A stretch of DNA of 8,507 nucleotides. Source: Roseburia sp. CAG:309. GTDB taxonomy: Bacteria > Bacillota > Clostridia > Lachnospirales > Lachnospiraceae. A program made the translations under genes and the position numbers. The notes under the pieces were generated by a model, which was not told the origin of the DNA, searched no databases, and saw only the letters and a list, made by a program, of their open reading frames with translations. Numbering within the stretch: the first letter of the stretch is position 1; each line of letters opens with the position of its first letter. Where the stretch lies: NCBI GenBank assembly GCA_000434115.1, contig FR894044.1, forward strand, positions 1,267-9,773. Reading direction: 5' to 3'. Of this stretch, positions 1 to 6,757 are shown piece by piece.

Positions 1-38
1 AACAAAAGAATGGCGATTAAAATATTACTGATTCCCAT
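1..38 (-). CDS. rseP: Probable RIP metalloprotease (site-2 protease), only first 12 codons in window
   Basis: Right after the dxr stop the minus strand has GAGG, six bases, then ATG at 36-38, followed by an open frame reading MGISNILIAILL to the window edge. A hydrophobic opening of this type is the first transmembrane helix of RseP/YluC site-2 proteases, whose HExxH motif would follow shortly beyond the edge, and rseP follows dxr in many Firmicutes. An in-frame ATG at 48-50 would add four residues but has no ribosome site. Identity is therefore mainly from gene order; only the start, ribosome site and hydrophobic codons are seen. Confidence 0.65.
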   Translation of the reverse strand, partial: MGISNILIAILL

Positions 39-55
39 AGTCAACCTCATTTCTA

Positions 56-1219
56 TTATTTGATAATGTTACGATCCTTTTCTAACAAAGTATATGTTTC
101 CTGCTCTGTTTTCAGTATCTCTTCCAGTGCCGGATTTTGAATAACCGAATGATGCTCCATCGCATATTCGATCCACCGGTAAATATCCGTAAAAGAGATT
201 TCATGATTTAAAAATTTTGCCACCGCATATTCATTGGCAGCATTCATAACCGTTGTCATCGAACCGCCTCTGCGAAACGCCTCCGAAGCCAGCTCGATCC
301 CACGGAGTGCCGGATTCGGCTTTGCAAAATGAATACTCTGCAACTGTTCAAAGTGCAGACGTTCGCCGCCAAGAAATGCCCGCTTTGGATAAAACATAGC
401 ATATTGAATTGGCAATTTCATGTCAGGAGTTCCCATCTGCGCGATCACCGCACCGTCCTGAAACTGTACCATCGAATGGATCACACTGTCCGGCTGTACC
501 AGAACATGAATCTTTTCAATCGGCACCTGAAACAGCCAGCAGGCTTCAATAATCTCCAGTCCCTTATTGATCATGGTAGCAGAATCAATCGTAATTTTTT
601 TCCCCATTGACCAGTTTGGATGTGCAAGTGCCTGATCTACTGTGACATCAGCCAGCTGTGCGCTGGTCAGATCACGAAATGGCCCACCTGATGCGGTCAG
701 TAAAATCTCTTCAATCTCATCGTGGGAGCCACTTTGCAGACATTGAAAAATGGCGGAATGCTCACTGTCAACCGGATACAGATTTACCTGATATCTGTTT
801 TTGTAATCCATGATCAAATGACCCGCCGTCACTAAAGTCTCTTTATTTGCAAGTGCAATATCTTTTTTCTTCTGAATGGCTTTTATTACCGGCTGCAAAC
901 CGATCATGCCAACCATCGCTGCCACCACAAGATCCACTTCCGCATGTGTTGCACAGGCAACGAATCCATCCATTTCTGCTGTTATTTCCGGTTCTTCTAT
1001 TCCCTTTTCTTTTAATCTCTGTTTTAATTTATGAGTGCCTTCCACAGACTTTACCGCCACAATCTGCGGATGAAATTCGGCAATCTGATCCGCCAGCAGC
1101 GTAATATTATCTCCTGCGGTAAGGGCAGTCACCTGAAACTCTGACCGGTTTCCCCGAACCACTTCCAGAGTCTGCGTTCCGATCGACCCGGTCGAACCAA
1201 GAATACACAGTCGCTTCAT
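56..1219 (-). CDS. dxr: 1-deoxy-D-xylulose 5-phosphate reductoisomerase
   Basis: DXR (IspC), 387 residues, rearranges and reduces 1-deoxyxylulose 5-phosphate to 2-C-methylerythritol 4-phosphate with NADPH, the committed step of the MEP isoprenoid pathway and the target of fosmidomycin. The N-terminal NADPH fold has LGSTGSIGTQTLEV (7-20). LANKETLV (123-130) and YPVDSEHSAIFQ (148-159) hold the divalent-metal ligands Asp151 and Glu153. TASGGPFR (175-182) and the NWSMGKKITIDSATMINKGLE stretch (202-222) complete the substrate loop and last metal ligand. PDSVIHSMV (243-251) and MNAANEYAVAKFL (325-337) are also conserved. Length is normal. The ATG follows GGAGG with 8 nt spacing. It feeds the same pathway as uppS upstream and is followed 17 nt later by the probable rseP start. 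Confidence 0.98.
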   Translation of the reverse strand: MKRLCILGSTGSIGTQTLEVVRGNRSEFQVTALTAGDNITLLADQIAEFHPQIVAVKSVEGTHKLKQRLKEKGIEEPEITAEMDGFVACATHAEVDLVVAAMVGMIGLQPVIKAIQKKKDIALANKETLVTAGHLIMDYKNRYQVNLYPVDSEHSAIFQCLQSGSHDEIEEILLTASGGPFRDLTSAQLADVTVDQALAHPNWSMGKKITIDSATMINKGLEIIEACWLFQVPIEKIHVLVQPDSVIHSMVQFQDGAVIAQMGTPDMKLPIQYAMFYPKRAFLGGERLHFEQLQSIHFAKPNPALRGIELASEAFRRGGSMTTVMNAANEYAVAKFLNHEISFTDIYRWIEYAMEHHSVIQNPALEEILKTEQETYTLLEKDRNIIK

Positions 1220-1237
1220 TATTTTTTCCTCCCTTAT

Positions 1238-2044
1238 TTAAACAATAAATAATAGTATAATGTAATATACCAGCGGTGCAGTAAAAAGAATACTGTCAAA
1301 TCGATCCATGATCCCTCCATGTCCCGGAATCAGATTACTGTAATCTTTAATACCATAATTTCTCTTGATCGCAGATGCCGCCAGATCTCCGATCTGCGAA
1401 ACAATCGAACAAACCGCTCCGCATATGAGTAAGAGAATGTGTTCATTTACACCAAGCAGTGTATCTACTCCCTCCGGAAGGAAAAAGGAATATACCAAAG
1501 CAAGCAGTGCAGTCCCCACTACTCCACCGATACAGCCTTCGATGGTTTTCTTGGGACTCAGTTCCGAAAAATGATGTCTGCCGATAAGCATTCCGGTAAG
1601 ATACGCAAATGTGTCAGAACCGGAAGCCCCGATAATAACCAGCCACACAAACCAGTTGCCATATGGCAGTTCACGGGTCTGATAAACAAAAGAGATCAAT
1701 ACAGCCACATAAACCATCGGTAAAAATGCCAGTCCAACCCGCTTGGCATCGTATTTGGGATAGGAAAACACATAGCTTGTTAAAAGCAGGATCAGCATAA
1801 GTACGATCCAAAGCGTAAAATACTGTTGTTTTTCCAAATATAGCATGACATAATAGCTGGCAGTGGCAAGATAACTCACTGCTCCCAAGGGGGTTTTATG
1901 CAGGGAATCGACTTTTAATATTTCGTAAGTCCCTCCGATCGCAACAACCGCACTGGCTGCCAGCAAAAAATCGCCTCCTGTTACAAGTGCGATTCCCGCA
2001 AATGTCAATAGTATGACTGCACTGATAAATCTCTTGACAAACAT
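1238..2044 (-). CDS. cdsA: Phosphatidate cytidylyltransferase (CDP-diacylglycerol synthase)
   Basis: This integral membrane enzyme, 268 residues, converts phosphatidic acid and CTP to CDP-diacylglycerol, the branch point to all major phospholipids. About seven or eight hydrophobic segments are visible (for example 7-22, 27-40, 56-69, 76-92, 107-121, 132-141, 171-190, 203-216 and a C-terminal one at 252-267). SDTFAYLTG (143-151) and SPKKTIEG (163-170) are conserved family motifs. The PF01148 signature runs from QIGDLAASAIKRNYG (217-231) to KDYSNLIPGHGGIMDRFDS (233-251), containing the metal-binding aspartates. Length is normal. The ATG has TGGAGT at 7 nt. It is 21 nt after uppS and 18 nt before dxr, the standard lipid/isoprenoid gene order. 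Confidence 0.97.
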   Translation of the reverse strand: MFVKRFISAVILLTFAGIALVTGGDFLLAASAVVAIGGTYEILKVDSLHKTPLGAVSYLATASYYVMLYLEKQQYFTLWIVLMLILLLTSYVFSYPKYDAKRVGLAFLPMVYVAVLISFVYQTRELPYGNWFVWLVIIGASGSDTFAYLTGMLIGRHHFSELSPKKTIEGCIGGVVGTALLALVYSFFLPEGVDTLLGVNEHILLLICGAVCSIVSQIGDLAASAIKRNYGIKDYSNLIPGHGGIMDRFDSILFTAPLVYYIILLFIV

Positions 2045-2065
2045 AATGAAACTCCATTCAACTCT

Positions 2066-2782
2066 TTATTTTACTCCGCCAAACCTACGGTCTCTCTTGT
2101 TATAATAGGCAATTGCCTTTTCCAGTTCTTTTTTGTTGAAATCCGGCCAAAGCACATCCGTAAAATAAAACTCGGTATAAGCTAACTGCCATAAAAGAAA
2201 GTTTGATAAGCGTTCTTCGCCGCTCGTGCGGATCAGCAGATCCGGATCCGGGATTCCTCTCGTATCCAACTGTGCTGCAAATACTTCTTCTGTAATCTGT
2301 TCCGGAGCCAGTTCTCCGTCTTTTGCCTCTTTTGCCACCTTCCGGATCGCACGAAGCATCTCATCCCGGCTTCCGTAATTTAACGCTACCTGAAAATGCA
2401 GACCGGTATTGTTTTTGGAAACTTCTTCCAATTCCAGAATGCTCTGTTTCAGGTCGTCCTCTAACGGAGTAATGTCTCCAAGCACACGGACACACATATT
2501 GTTTTTGGTACTTCGTTTGATACAATCTTTCAGATACCGGCGAAGCAGTTTCATAAGAGCATTCACTTCATCCTGCGGGCGTTTCCAGTTTTCCGTAGAA
2601 AACGCATATACCGTCAGGTATTTGATTCCCAAATTCCAGGCGTCTTCACAGATCTGTTCCACGGTCTGGCTTCCCGCAACATGTCCTGCCTTTCTCGGAA
2701 GCAGACGCTTTTTTGCCCAGCGTCCGTTTCCGTCTAAGATAATGGCTACATGTTCCGGCACCTGTAACTTTGTCTCACTCAT
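2066..2782 (-). CDS. uppS: Isoprenyl transferase (undecaprenyl diphosphate synthase)
   Basis: This cis-prenyltransferase, 238 residues, adds isopentenyl units to farnesyl diphosphate to give the C55 lipid carrier of peptidoglycan and wall polymers. Residues 12-23 carry VAIILDGNGRWA with the catalytic Asp17 and the diphosphate-binding loop. FSTENWKRP is at 61-69, and the C-terminal signature DLLIRTSGEERLSNFLLWQL (181-200) contains the IPP-binding arginines and Ser. AYTEFYFTDVLWPDF follows. A TTG two codons upstream (2786-2788) keeps the frame open but directly abuts the Shine-Dalgarno AAGGAG (2789-2794). The ATG at 2782, with 6 nt spacing, is the sensible start. Only 11 nt separate it from frr, whose TAA overlaps this ribosome site. 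It is 21 nt ahead of cdsA. Confidence 0.97.
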   Translation of the reverse strand: MSETKLQVPEHVAIILDGNGRWAKKRLLPRKAGHVAGSQTVEQICEDAWNLGIKYLTVYAFSTENWKRPQDEVNALMKLLRRYLKDCIKRSTKNNMCVRVLGDITPLEDDLKQSILELEEVSKNNTGLHFQVALNYGSRDEMLRAIRKVAKEAKDGELAPEQITEEVFAAQLDTRGIPDPDLLIRTSGEERLSNFLLWQLAYTEFYFTDVLWPDFNKKELEKAIAYYNKRDRRFGGVK

Positions 2783-2793
2783 AGACAACTCCT

Positions 2794-3342
2794 TTATACC
2801 GTCATTACTTCGGTTGATTTTGCCTCAATCGCATCATCAATCTTCGCAACAAATTTATCGGTCAATTTCTGGATCTTATCTTCTAACTGTTTCTGCTCAT
2901 CTTCAGAAATCTCATTTGCCTTATTTTCCTTTTTAATCGTGTCATTGGCATCACGACGTACATTGCGGACAGCCACTTTGGCATTTTCGCCCTTTTTCTT
3001 TACATCTTTTACCAATTCTTTACGGCGCTCTTCGGTGAGTTCCGGAAATACCAGACGGATTACTTTTCCATCATTTGCCGGCGTTAATCCGATATCGGAT
3101 GCGAGAATTGCTTTCTCGATATCTTTGATCAAACTTGCTTCCCATGGCTGAATCTGGATCATACGTGCTTCCGGTACAGAGATGTTTGCCACACTCTGCA
3201 AAGAAGATGGTGTTCCATAATAATCCACCTGAATTTTGTCCAAAATATGCGGATTGGCACGTCCGGCACGAATGGAAACATACTCTTCCTGCAAATTTGA
3301 TAATGTCTTTTCCATTTTGTCTTCATATACTTTAATATCCAT
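2794..3342 (-). CDS. frr: Ribosome recycling factor
   Basis: RRF, 182 residues (a normal length), acts with EF-G to split the post-termination 70S ribosome. Domain I (three-helix bundle) is formed by about residues 1-29 and 105-182; domain II (beta/alpha) by about 30-104. Family signatures are SIRAGRANP (23-31, whose arginines contact 23S rRNA), the VDYYGTPSSLQSVANISVPEAR block, and VRNVRRDANDTIKK (125-138), with the second long helix continuing to the C terminus. The ATG is preceded by AGAGG with 9 nt spacing. The gene lies 33 nt after pyrH and ends just before uppS, its TAA overlapping the uppS ribosome site, which suggests translational coupling. The pairing with pyrH is conserved widely in bacteria. 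Confidence 0.98.
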   Translation of the reverse strand: MDIKVYEDKMEKTLSNLQEEYVSIRAGRANPHILDKIQVDYYGTPSSLQSVANISVPEARMIQIQPWEASLIKDIEKAILASDIGLTPANDGKVIRLVFPELTEERRKELVKDVKKKGENAKVAVRNVRRDANDTIKKENKANEISEDEQKQLEDKIQKLTDKFVAKIDDAIEAKSTEVMTV

Positions 3343-3375
3343 TTTTAATATCCTCTCTTTGTCTCATTTGCTAAC

Positions 3376-4077
3376 TTATACCGTAATTACCGTTCCGGTA
3401 CATTTTCCATTGACACAGTTGATAATACTGTTTTCCTCATTCAATCCAAAAATGCACATCGGCATTTTGTTTTCATAACACAATACCGCAGATGCCAGAT
3501 CGATCACTCCGAGTTTCTCATCAATGATCTTGCTGATTGGCAGAGTATCGTACTTTTTGGCTTCCGGATTTACATTCGGATCGCTGTCATAAACACCATC
3601 AATGGATTTGGCAGCAAGGATAACATCTGCACCAATTTCGATGGCACGAAGTGCAGTCGCGGTGTCAGTTGAAAAATACGGATGACCGGTTCCTCCGGCA
3701 AGGAAAGCAACCTGTCCTTTTTCAAAACCTGCTTCCACTTTGTCACGGCTGAAAAGGTCTGTAAATGCGCCACAGACAAATGGAGTGTACACCTGCGTCT
3801 TCATTCCGACATGACGGCAGATCTCTGACATATACAGACAATTCATGACCGTTGCCAGCATTCCGATCTGGTCTGCCTGATTTCGCATGATCGTCTCACT
3901 GGTACGTCCACGCCAGAAATTACCACCACCGATCACGATAGCGACCTGACACCCATCGTCTACCAGTTCTTTAATCTGACCGGCAACCTGAATACAGGTA
4001 GCCTCATCAAATCCGGTTCCTTTGTCACCGGAAAGAGCTTCCCCACTCAATTTTAACAAAACTCGATTATATTTCAT
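3376..4077 (-). CDS. pyrH: UMP kinase
   Basis: Bacterial UMP kinase, 233 residues, phosphorylates UMP to UDP with ATP as the committed step toward UTP and CTP. It is a cytoplasmic hexamer of the amino acid kinase fold, unrelated to eukaryotic UMP/CMP kinase. Visible family blocks: LLKLSGEAL (7-15, phosphate-binding), VIGGGNFWRGR (48-58, glycine-rich loop), ADQIGMLAT (68-76), GGTGHPYFSTDTA (128-140, UMP/acceptor site) and DGVYDSDP (160-167). The frame is open for four more codons up to a TTG at 4087-4089. I chose the ATG at 4077 because GGAG (4084-4087) sits 6 nt before it and would overlap the TTG. The MKYNRVLLK opening is also the normal one for the family. It starts 38 nt after the bactofilin and precedes frr by 33 nt. 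Confidence 0.97.
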   Translation of the reverse strand: MKYNRVLLKLSGEALSGDKGTGFDEATCIQVAGQIKELVDDGCQVAIVIGGGNFWRGRTSETIMRNQADQIGMLATVMNCLYMSEICRHVGMKTQVYTPFVCGAFTDLFSRDKVEAGFEKGQVAFLAGGTGHPYFSTDTATALRAIEIGADVILAAKSIDGVYDSDPNVNPEAKKYDTLPISKIIDEKLGVIDLASAVLCYENKMPMCIFGLNEENSIINCVNGKCTGTVITV

Positions 4078-4096
4078 AACAGTCTCCAATCCATAC

Positions 4097-4123
4097 AGTA
4101 TATTTTGACAGTTTTTTATTCAA
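4097..4123 (-). promoter_or_regulatory. Candidate weak promoter ahead of pyrH
   Basis: On the minus strand, TTGAAT (complement of 4118-4123, overlapping the bactofilin stop) is followed after 15 nt by TATACT (complement of 4097-4102). The -10 matches consensus at five of six positions and the -35 at four of six, but the spacing is two bases short. The start point would fall about 20 nt upstream of the pyrH ATG. It could give pyrH-frr-uppS extra transcription independent of the cassette; AT-rich chance occurrence is quite possible. Confidence 0.28.
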
Positions 4124-5036
4124 AGAACGAATCCAGATCAACATCTGCATATTTCAAGGAGCAGAAGCCATCCATAACAGCACCGCTGTTGATCTGAACG
4201 GATTTTGCTACAACATTTCCTTTAACTACTGCTGTAGAATCAATAACAACCGGACCATTTACATCGATATCACCTTTTACGGCACCTGCGATCACTACGG
4301 ATGAACTTGTGATGGATCCGATAATTACCGTTCCGACATCTACTTTTACGCTTCCGTGGCTCTCCAGATTTCCTTCCAGACGTGGAGTATTTACATAAAT
4401 TTCAGAAGCAAGACTGTTTCCTGCCACACGACCTGTAATGGTCAGTTTTCCCTGACATTCTACATCTCCTTCGATCACACCTTTTACAACAAGGGCAGTA
4501 TCACTTTTAATCCCTCCGCTGATCGTGGTTCCTTTTGTAATTACGGTTGTCTCTTCTGAATCAAATCTTTCTGTTTTTGTTTCCTCAAAATCACTCATTT
4601 TTCGTTCCTCCATACTATTTTTTTCTTCTACGATTTCGTCTTCTATTTCTGTTTCTGCTTTGATTTCTTCTGCTTCCAGTTCTTCCGATTCTTCTGACTC
4701 GTCATCCTCTGCCTCTTCCGGTTCTTCCTCCGGCTCCTGGAATCGGGAATCTTCCTGCAAAATATTACTCAATTCCTTCTGAATCTCTTTCTTCATATCT
4801 TCTTCATCAATCTGCATTTCATTGGTCTCAGGTGTTTCTTCCTCTGCCGGTTCCTCTGCCGGTTTCTCAGAAGATTCTGCCTCCGTTTCCTCTTCCGTTA
4901 CCGCTGTCTCTTCTTCCTGATCTTCCGATACCGCAGCTTCTTCTGCATTCAGATCATCGACTTTTTCTTCCAAAGAATCGCCAAGTTCATTTACAGACTG
5001 TACAATATCTTCTTTTAACTCTTTAAAAAAGCTCAT
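4116..5036 (-). CDS. Bactofilin (polymer-forming cytoskeletal protein) with long acidic N-terminal region
   Basis: The 306-residue protein ends in a bactofilin (DUF583) beta-helix, about 164-292, made of short repeating strands such as TTVITKGTTISGGIKSD, ALVVKGVIEGDVEC, KLTITGRVAG, SVVIAGAVKGDIDVNG and AVVKGNVVAKSVQINSG. Bactofilins polymerise without nucleotide and often scaffold cell-wall enzymes at the membrane. The first 30 residues (MSFFKELKEDIVQSVNELGD onward) look like an amphipathic helix, a possible membrane tether. Residues 31-160 are probably disordered: by my count 59 of 130 are Asp or Glu, with very few hydrophobics. Classical bactofilins are about 100-200 residues, so this extension is long. 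The ATG has AGGAGG (complement of 5044-5049) at 7 nt. A second well-spaced ribosome site precedes Met147, so a core-only 160-residue form may also be made. The gene lies 29 nt behind the deacetylase and 38 nt ahead of pyrH. Confidence 0.93.
   Translation of the reverse strand: MSFFKELKEDIVQSVNELGDSLEEKVDDLNAEEAAVSEDQEEETAVTEEETEAESSEKPAEEPAEEETPETNEMQIDEEDMKKEIQKELSNILQEDSRFQEPEEEPEEAEDDESEESEELEAEEIKAETEIEDEIVEEKNSMEERKMSDFEETKTERFDSEETTVITKGTTISGGIKSDTALVVKGVIEGDVECQGKLTITGRVAGNSLASEIYVNTPRLEGNLESHGSVKVDVGTVIIGSITSSSVVIAGAVKGDIDVNGPVVIDSTAVVKGNVVAKSVQINSGAVMDGFCSLKYADVDLDSFFE
4596..4611 (-). promoter_or_regulatory. Internal ribosome binding site and start within the bactofilin gene
   Basis: Inside the bactofilin reading frame the minus strand reads GGAGG (complement of 4607-4611), eight bases, then ATG (4596-4598), which is Met147 (MSDFEETKTERF). 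This is as strong as the site of the annotated start, and the product (4116-4598, 160 residues) would be a complete, ordinary-sized bactofilin core lacking the acidic arm. The GGAGG also falls in a Glu-rich region where GAG/GAA codons produce purine runs by chance, so use in vivo is inferred only. Confidence 0.45.
4839..4862 (-). repeat. Perfect 12-bp tandem duplication in the acidic arm of the bactofilin
   Basis: The plus strand carries TTCCTCTGCCGG twice in direct succession (4839-4850 and 4851-4862). It encodes the tetrapeptide PAEE twice, residues 59-66, in the disordered region. Being in-frame, it can expand or shrink without disrupting the gene. Confidence 0.85.
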
Positions 5037-5065
5037 GCTATATCCTCCTGTTGTTTGTCTATCTC

Positions 5066-5941
5066 TTACGAATGATGAATCGGTATTGTATTTTCATCAA
5101 TCGGAAGTATCTCATATCCATCGTTTATCAATTGTTCCAGTATTTTATCCAATGATTTTGCGGTCATTTTACGATCCACAGAATCATACAGTAAAACAAT
5201 TGACGTATCATATAATGCCACGCCATTCATGACACTTTCAACCATCTTATTGACCGAAACATCATCTGTTGTGTTGTTTGCTGCAATCACATTCCAGTCA
5301 AAATACGAAGCTCCCTGTGCATTAAAATAGGCATCCAATTCTGCCATCTGCAATTTTCCTGCCACTTCGGTACTTCCTCCCGGGAAACGATAATACAATG
5401 GCTTGATCCCGGTTGCAGCAGTCAGACAGTTCGATATTCGTTCGTAATCCGCCTGAAAAGTTTTCATGGATTGGTATATTTCTTTATACTGATGGGAATA
5501 GGAATGCATTCCCAAAGTATGCCCTTCATTCACAATACGCTGATACATTTTTTTGGAAAACGTATCTTCTCTGCCAATGGAAAAAAACGTCGCTTTTACT
5601 TGTCGTTTTTGGAGAATGTCCAGTATTTTCCCAGTCTCCTTGCTCGGGCCGTCATCAAATGTAAGATATACCTTTTTTCCGGTGCCCGCGCGAACCGCCC
5701 CTCCGGTCGCCGTCTTTTCTTTTGCCTCAACAACATCTCCGGAAGCGGGATTTTGTTGTGACACCTCTTCTGACAATAACGTATTCAATTTATTTTCCAT
5801 CTGATTCACACGAACCAAGAGAAATACTGACAAAATCAAAGGAAGTACCAGGCATACGATACAAACCACAACTATGATCTTTTTGATTCGTTTCACTCGT
5901 TTTTTGCGTTTGTTCTGATACTCTTGTGTACTTTCACTCAC
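5066..5941 (-). CDS. Membrane-anchored NodB-type polysaccharide deacetylase with altered motif 5
   Basis: The 291-residue protein has a short cytoplasmic tail with nine Lys/Arg in residues 11-21, one transmembrane helix (about 22-43) and a Ser/Glu/Thr-rich linker, followed by a carbohydrate esterase 4 (NodB) domain from about 88 to 285. Such enzymes remove N-acetyl groups from peptidoglycan or other glycans outside the membrane. Motif 1 is TFDDGPS (94-100), motif 2 HSYSH (146-150; metal ligands with Asp97), motif 3 RFPGGS (185-190) and motif 4 DWN (215-217). Motif 5, normally L-x-H-D/S with a catalytic His, reads LLYDS, with Tyr252 encoded by TAT at 5186-5188, so activity may be reduced or lost. 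The start is GTG: AAAGGAGA lies 8 nt upstream, and the nearby ATG (5944-5946) is out of frame and stops after two codons. It lies 21 nt after the pseudogene and 29 nt before the bactofilin. Substrate is not determinable. Confidence 0.9.
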   Translation of the reverse strand: MSESTQEYQNKRKKRVKRIKKIIVVVCIVCLVLPLILSVFLLVRVNQMENKLNTLLSEEVSQQNPASGDVVEAKEKTATGGAVRAGTGKKVYLTFDDGPSKETGKILDILQKRQVKATFFSIGREDTFSKKMYQRIVNEGHTLGMHSYSHQYKEIYQSMKTFQADYERISNCLTAATGIKPLYYRFPGGSTEVAGKLQMAELDAYFNAQGASYFDWNVIAANNTTDDVSVNKMVESVMNGVALYDTSIVLLYDSVDRKMTAKSLDKILEQLINDGYEILPIDENTIPIHHS

Positions 5942-5962
5942 AACATTTTCTCCTTTCAGGCG

Positions 5963-6701
5963 TTATTCGCTTTCTTCATTCCGCAAAACTGTCTCAATGC
6001 ATTTTTCCTTTTTTTCTCTCTTTTCCTGATATAGTCTTGCATCGCTTTCGATTACAGCTTCTTCCAGTGTCATATCATGAATGCCGGAAATGATACAATA
6101 CCCGCAGCTGGCCCACACATTGTATGGGAGCTGGCTTGTATGGTTAAATTCCACCGGATATTCATGAAACCGGTTCAAAAACTCTTCTGCCTCTTCCTGC
6201 TCGTACTCCAGCCCAAAAGCAGAAAATTCCCATACTGATCAACTCGTTGCACACAGCCGGCGCCATATAATCATTAGCACACATAATTGCCTGTAGGCGT
6301 TCTTTCAGATCAAAGGCAAAATATCCGGCTGCCAGTTTTGCCCGGTCACGCCAAAAATTTCCATAATAAACCAAGGATTCATCGTACGGAATATTTCTGC
6401 TTTCCAATCCCTGTTTGTACTCATTCAAACGTTCCACCGCATCCGGGTGATCTTTGGGTCCGCTCAAAAAGGCGATCTTATCAAAACCATCAAAATTCTC
6501 ATACGGTATCAAATTGATGATATTTGCCTCTCCGCGTCCATTTTTCGTATCTACACCATACGTTAAGAAGAATGAAAAATACGCAAGATTGTATCCTTTT
6601 ATACGTGCATTTGATGTCAAGACACGGCAAACCTGTTCCTGATAATGATCTGCCACATCACATAAAATTACACAAATATTTTTTCTTCCGTTATTAAGCA
6701 T
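5963..6701 (-). pseudogene. Decayed LacI-type sensor/GGDEF signalling protein
   Basis: Two reading frames carry pieces of one protein. From the ATG at 6701 (Shine-Dalgarno GAGGGTGA, complement of about 6709-6716, 7-nt spacing) the first frame encodes 179 residues. They begin like the N-terminal lobe of a LacI-type periplasmic-binding fold (KNICVILCDVADHYQEQVC, then DTKNGRGEANIINLIPYENFDGF). At residue 73 they jump to a later lobe segment (DKIAFLSGPKDHPDAVERL, then QAIMCANDYMAPAVCNELISMGI). After about residue 159 the frame becomes meaningless (FCFWAGVRAGRG) and stops at 6162. The next frame continues with EFSAFGLEYEQEEAEEF and then VWASCGY and DARLYQEKR, which match the C-terminal half of a GGDEF domain, ending at TAA 5963. 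I infer two deletions: part of the binding domain, and everything from its end through the GGDEF active site. The remnant cannot make a diguanylate cyclase. An intact ancestor would probably have sensed a ligand and made cyclic di-GMP. A residual 179-aa product is possible. Confidence 0.82.
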
Positions 6702-6757
6702 AAGTAAATCACCCTCAATACCAATCGTTTTTTTCGTAAGCGTACCTATACAGTTCT

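Noticed and set aside
2786..2788. TTG start for uppS, giving two extra residues
   Set aside because: It touches the AAGGAG with no spacing; the ATG at 2782 has 6 nt and is preferred.
4087..4089. TTG start for pyrH, giving four extra residues (METV)
   Set aside because: The TTG overlaps the Shine-Dalgarno GGAG, which is correctly spaced for the ATG at 4077, and MKYNRVLLK is the normal N terminus.
4072..4095. Short leader peptide ATG-GAT-TGG-AGA-CTG-TTA-TGA ending on the pyrH start
   Set aside because: It has no ribosome site of its own and such short frames are common by chance; the overlap with the ATG is noted only.
4525..5026. Ser/Leu/Pro-rich open frames on the plus strand opposite the bactofilin
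   Set aside because: They are the complement of the GAG/GAA-rich acidic arm, with low-complexity products and no ribosome site.
5963..6178. Separate 71-residue gene starting at TTG 6178
   Set aside because: Its frame extends upstream without a stop through clear GGDEF-like sequence, no ribosome site is seen, and it joins logically to the preceding frame as part of one decayed gene.
6728..6747. Possible catabolite or LacI-type operator (CGTAAGCGTAC) near the predicted start point
   Set aside because: Only one half-site resembles a cre or LacI operator; the other half mismatches in both orientations, so it is not supportable.
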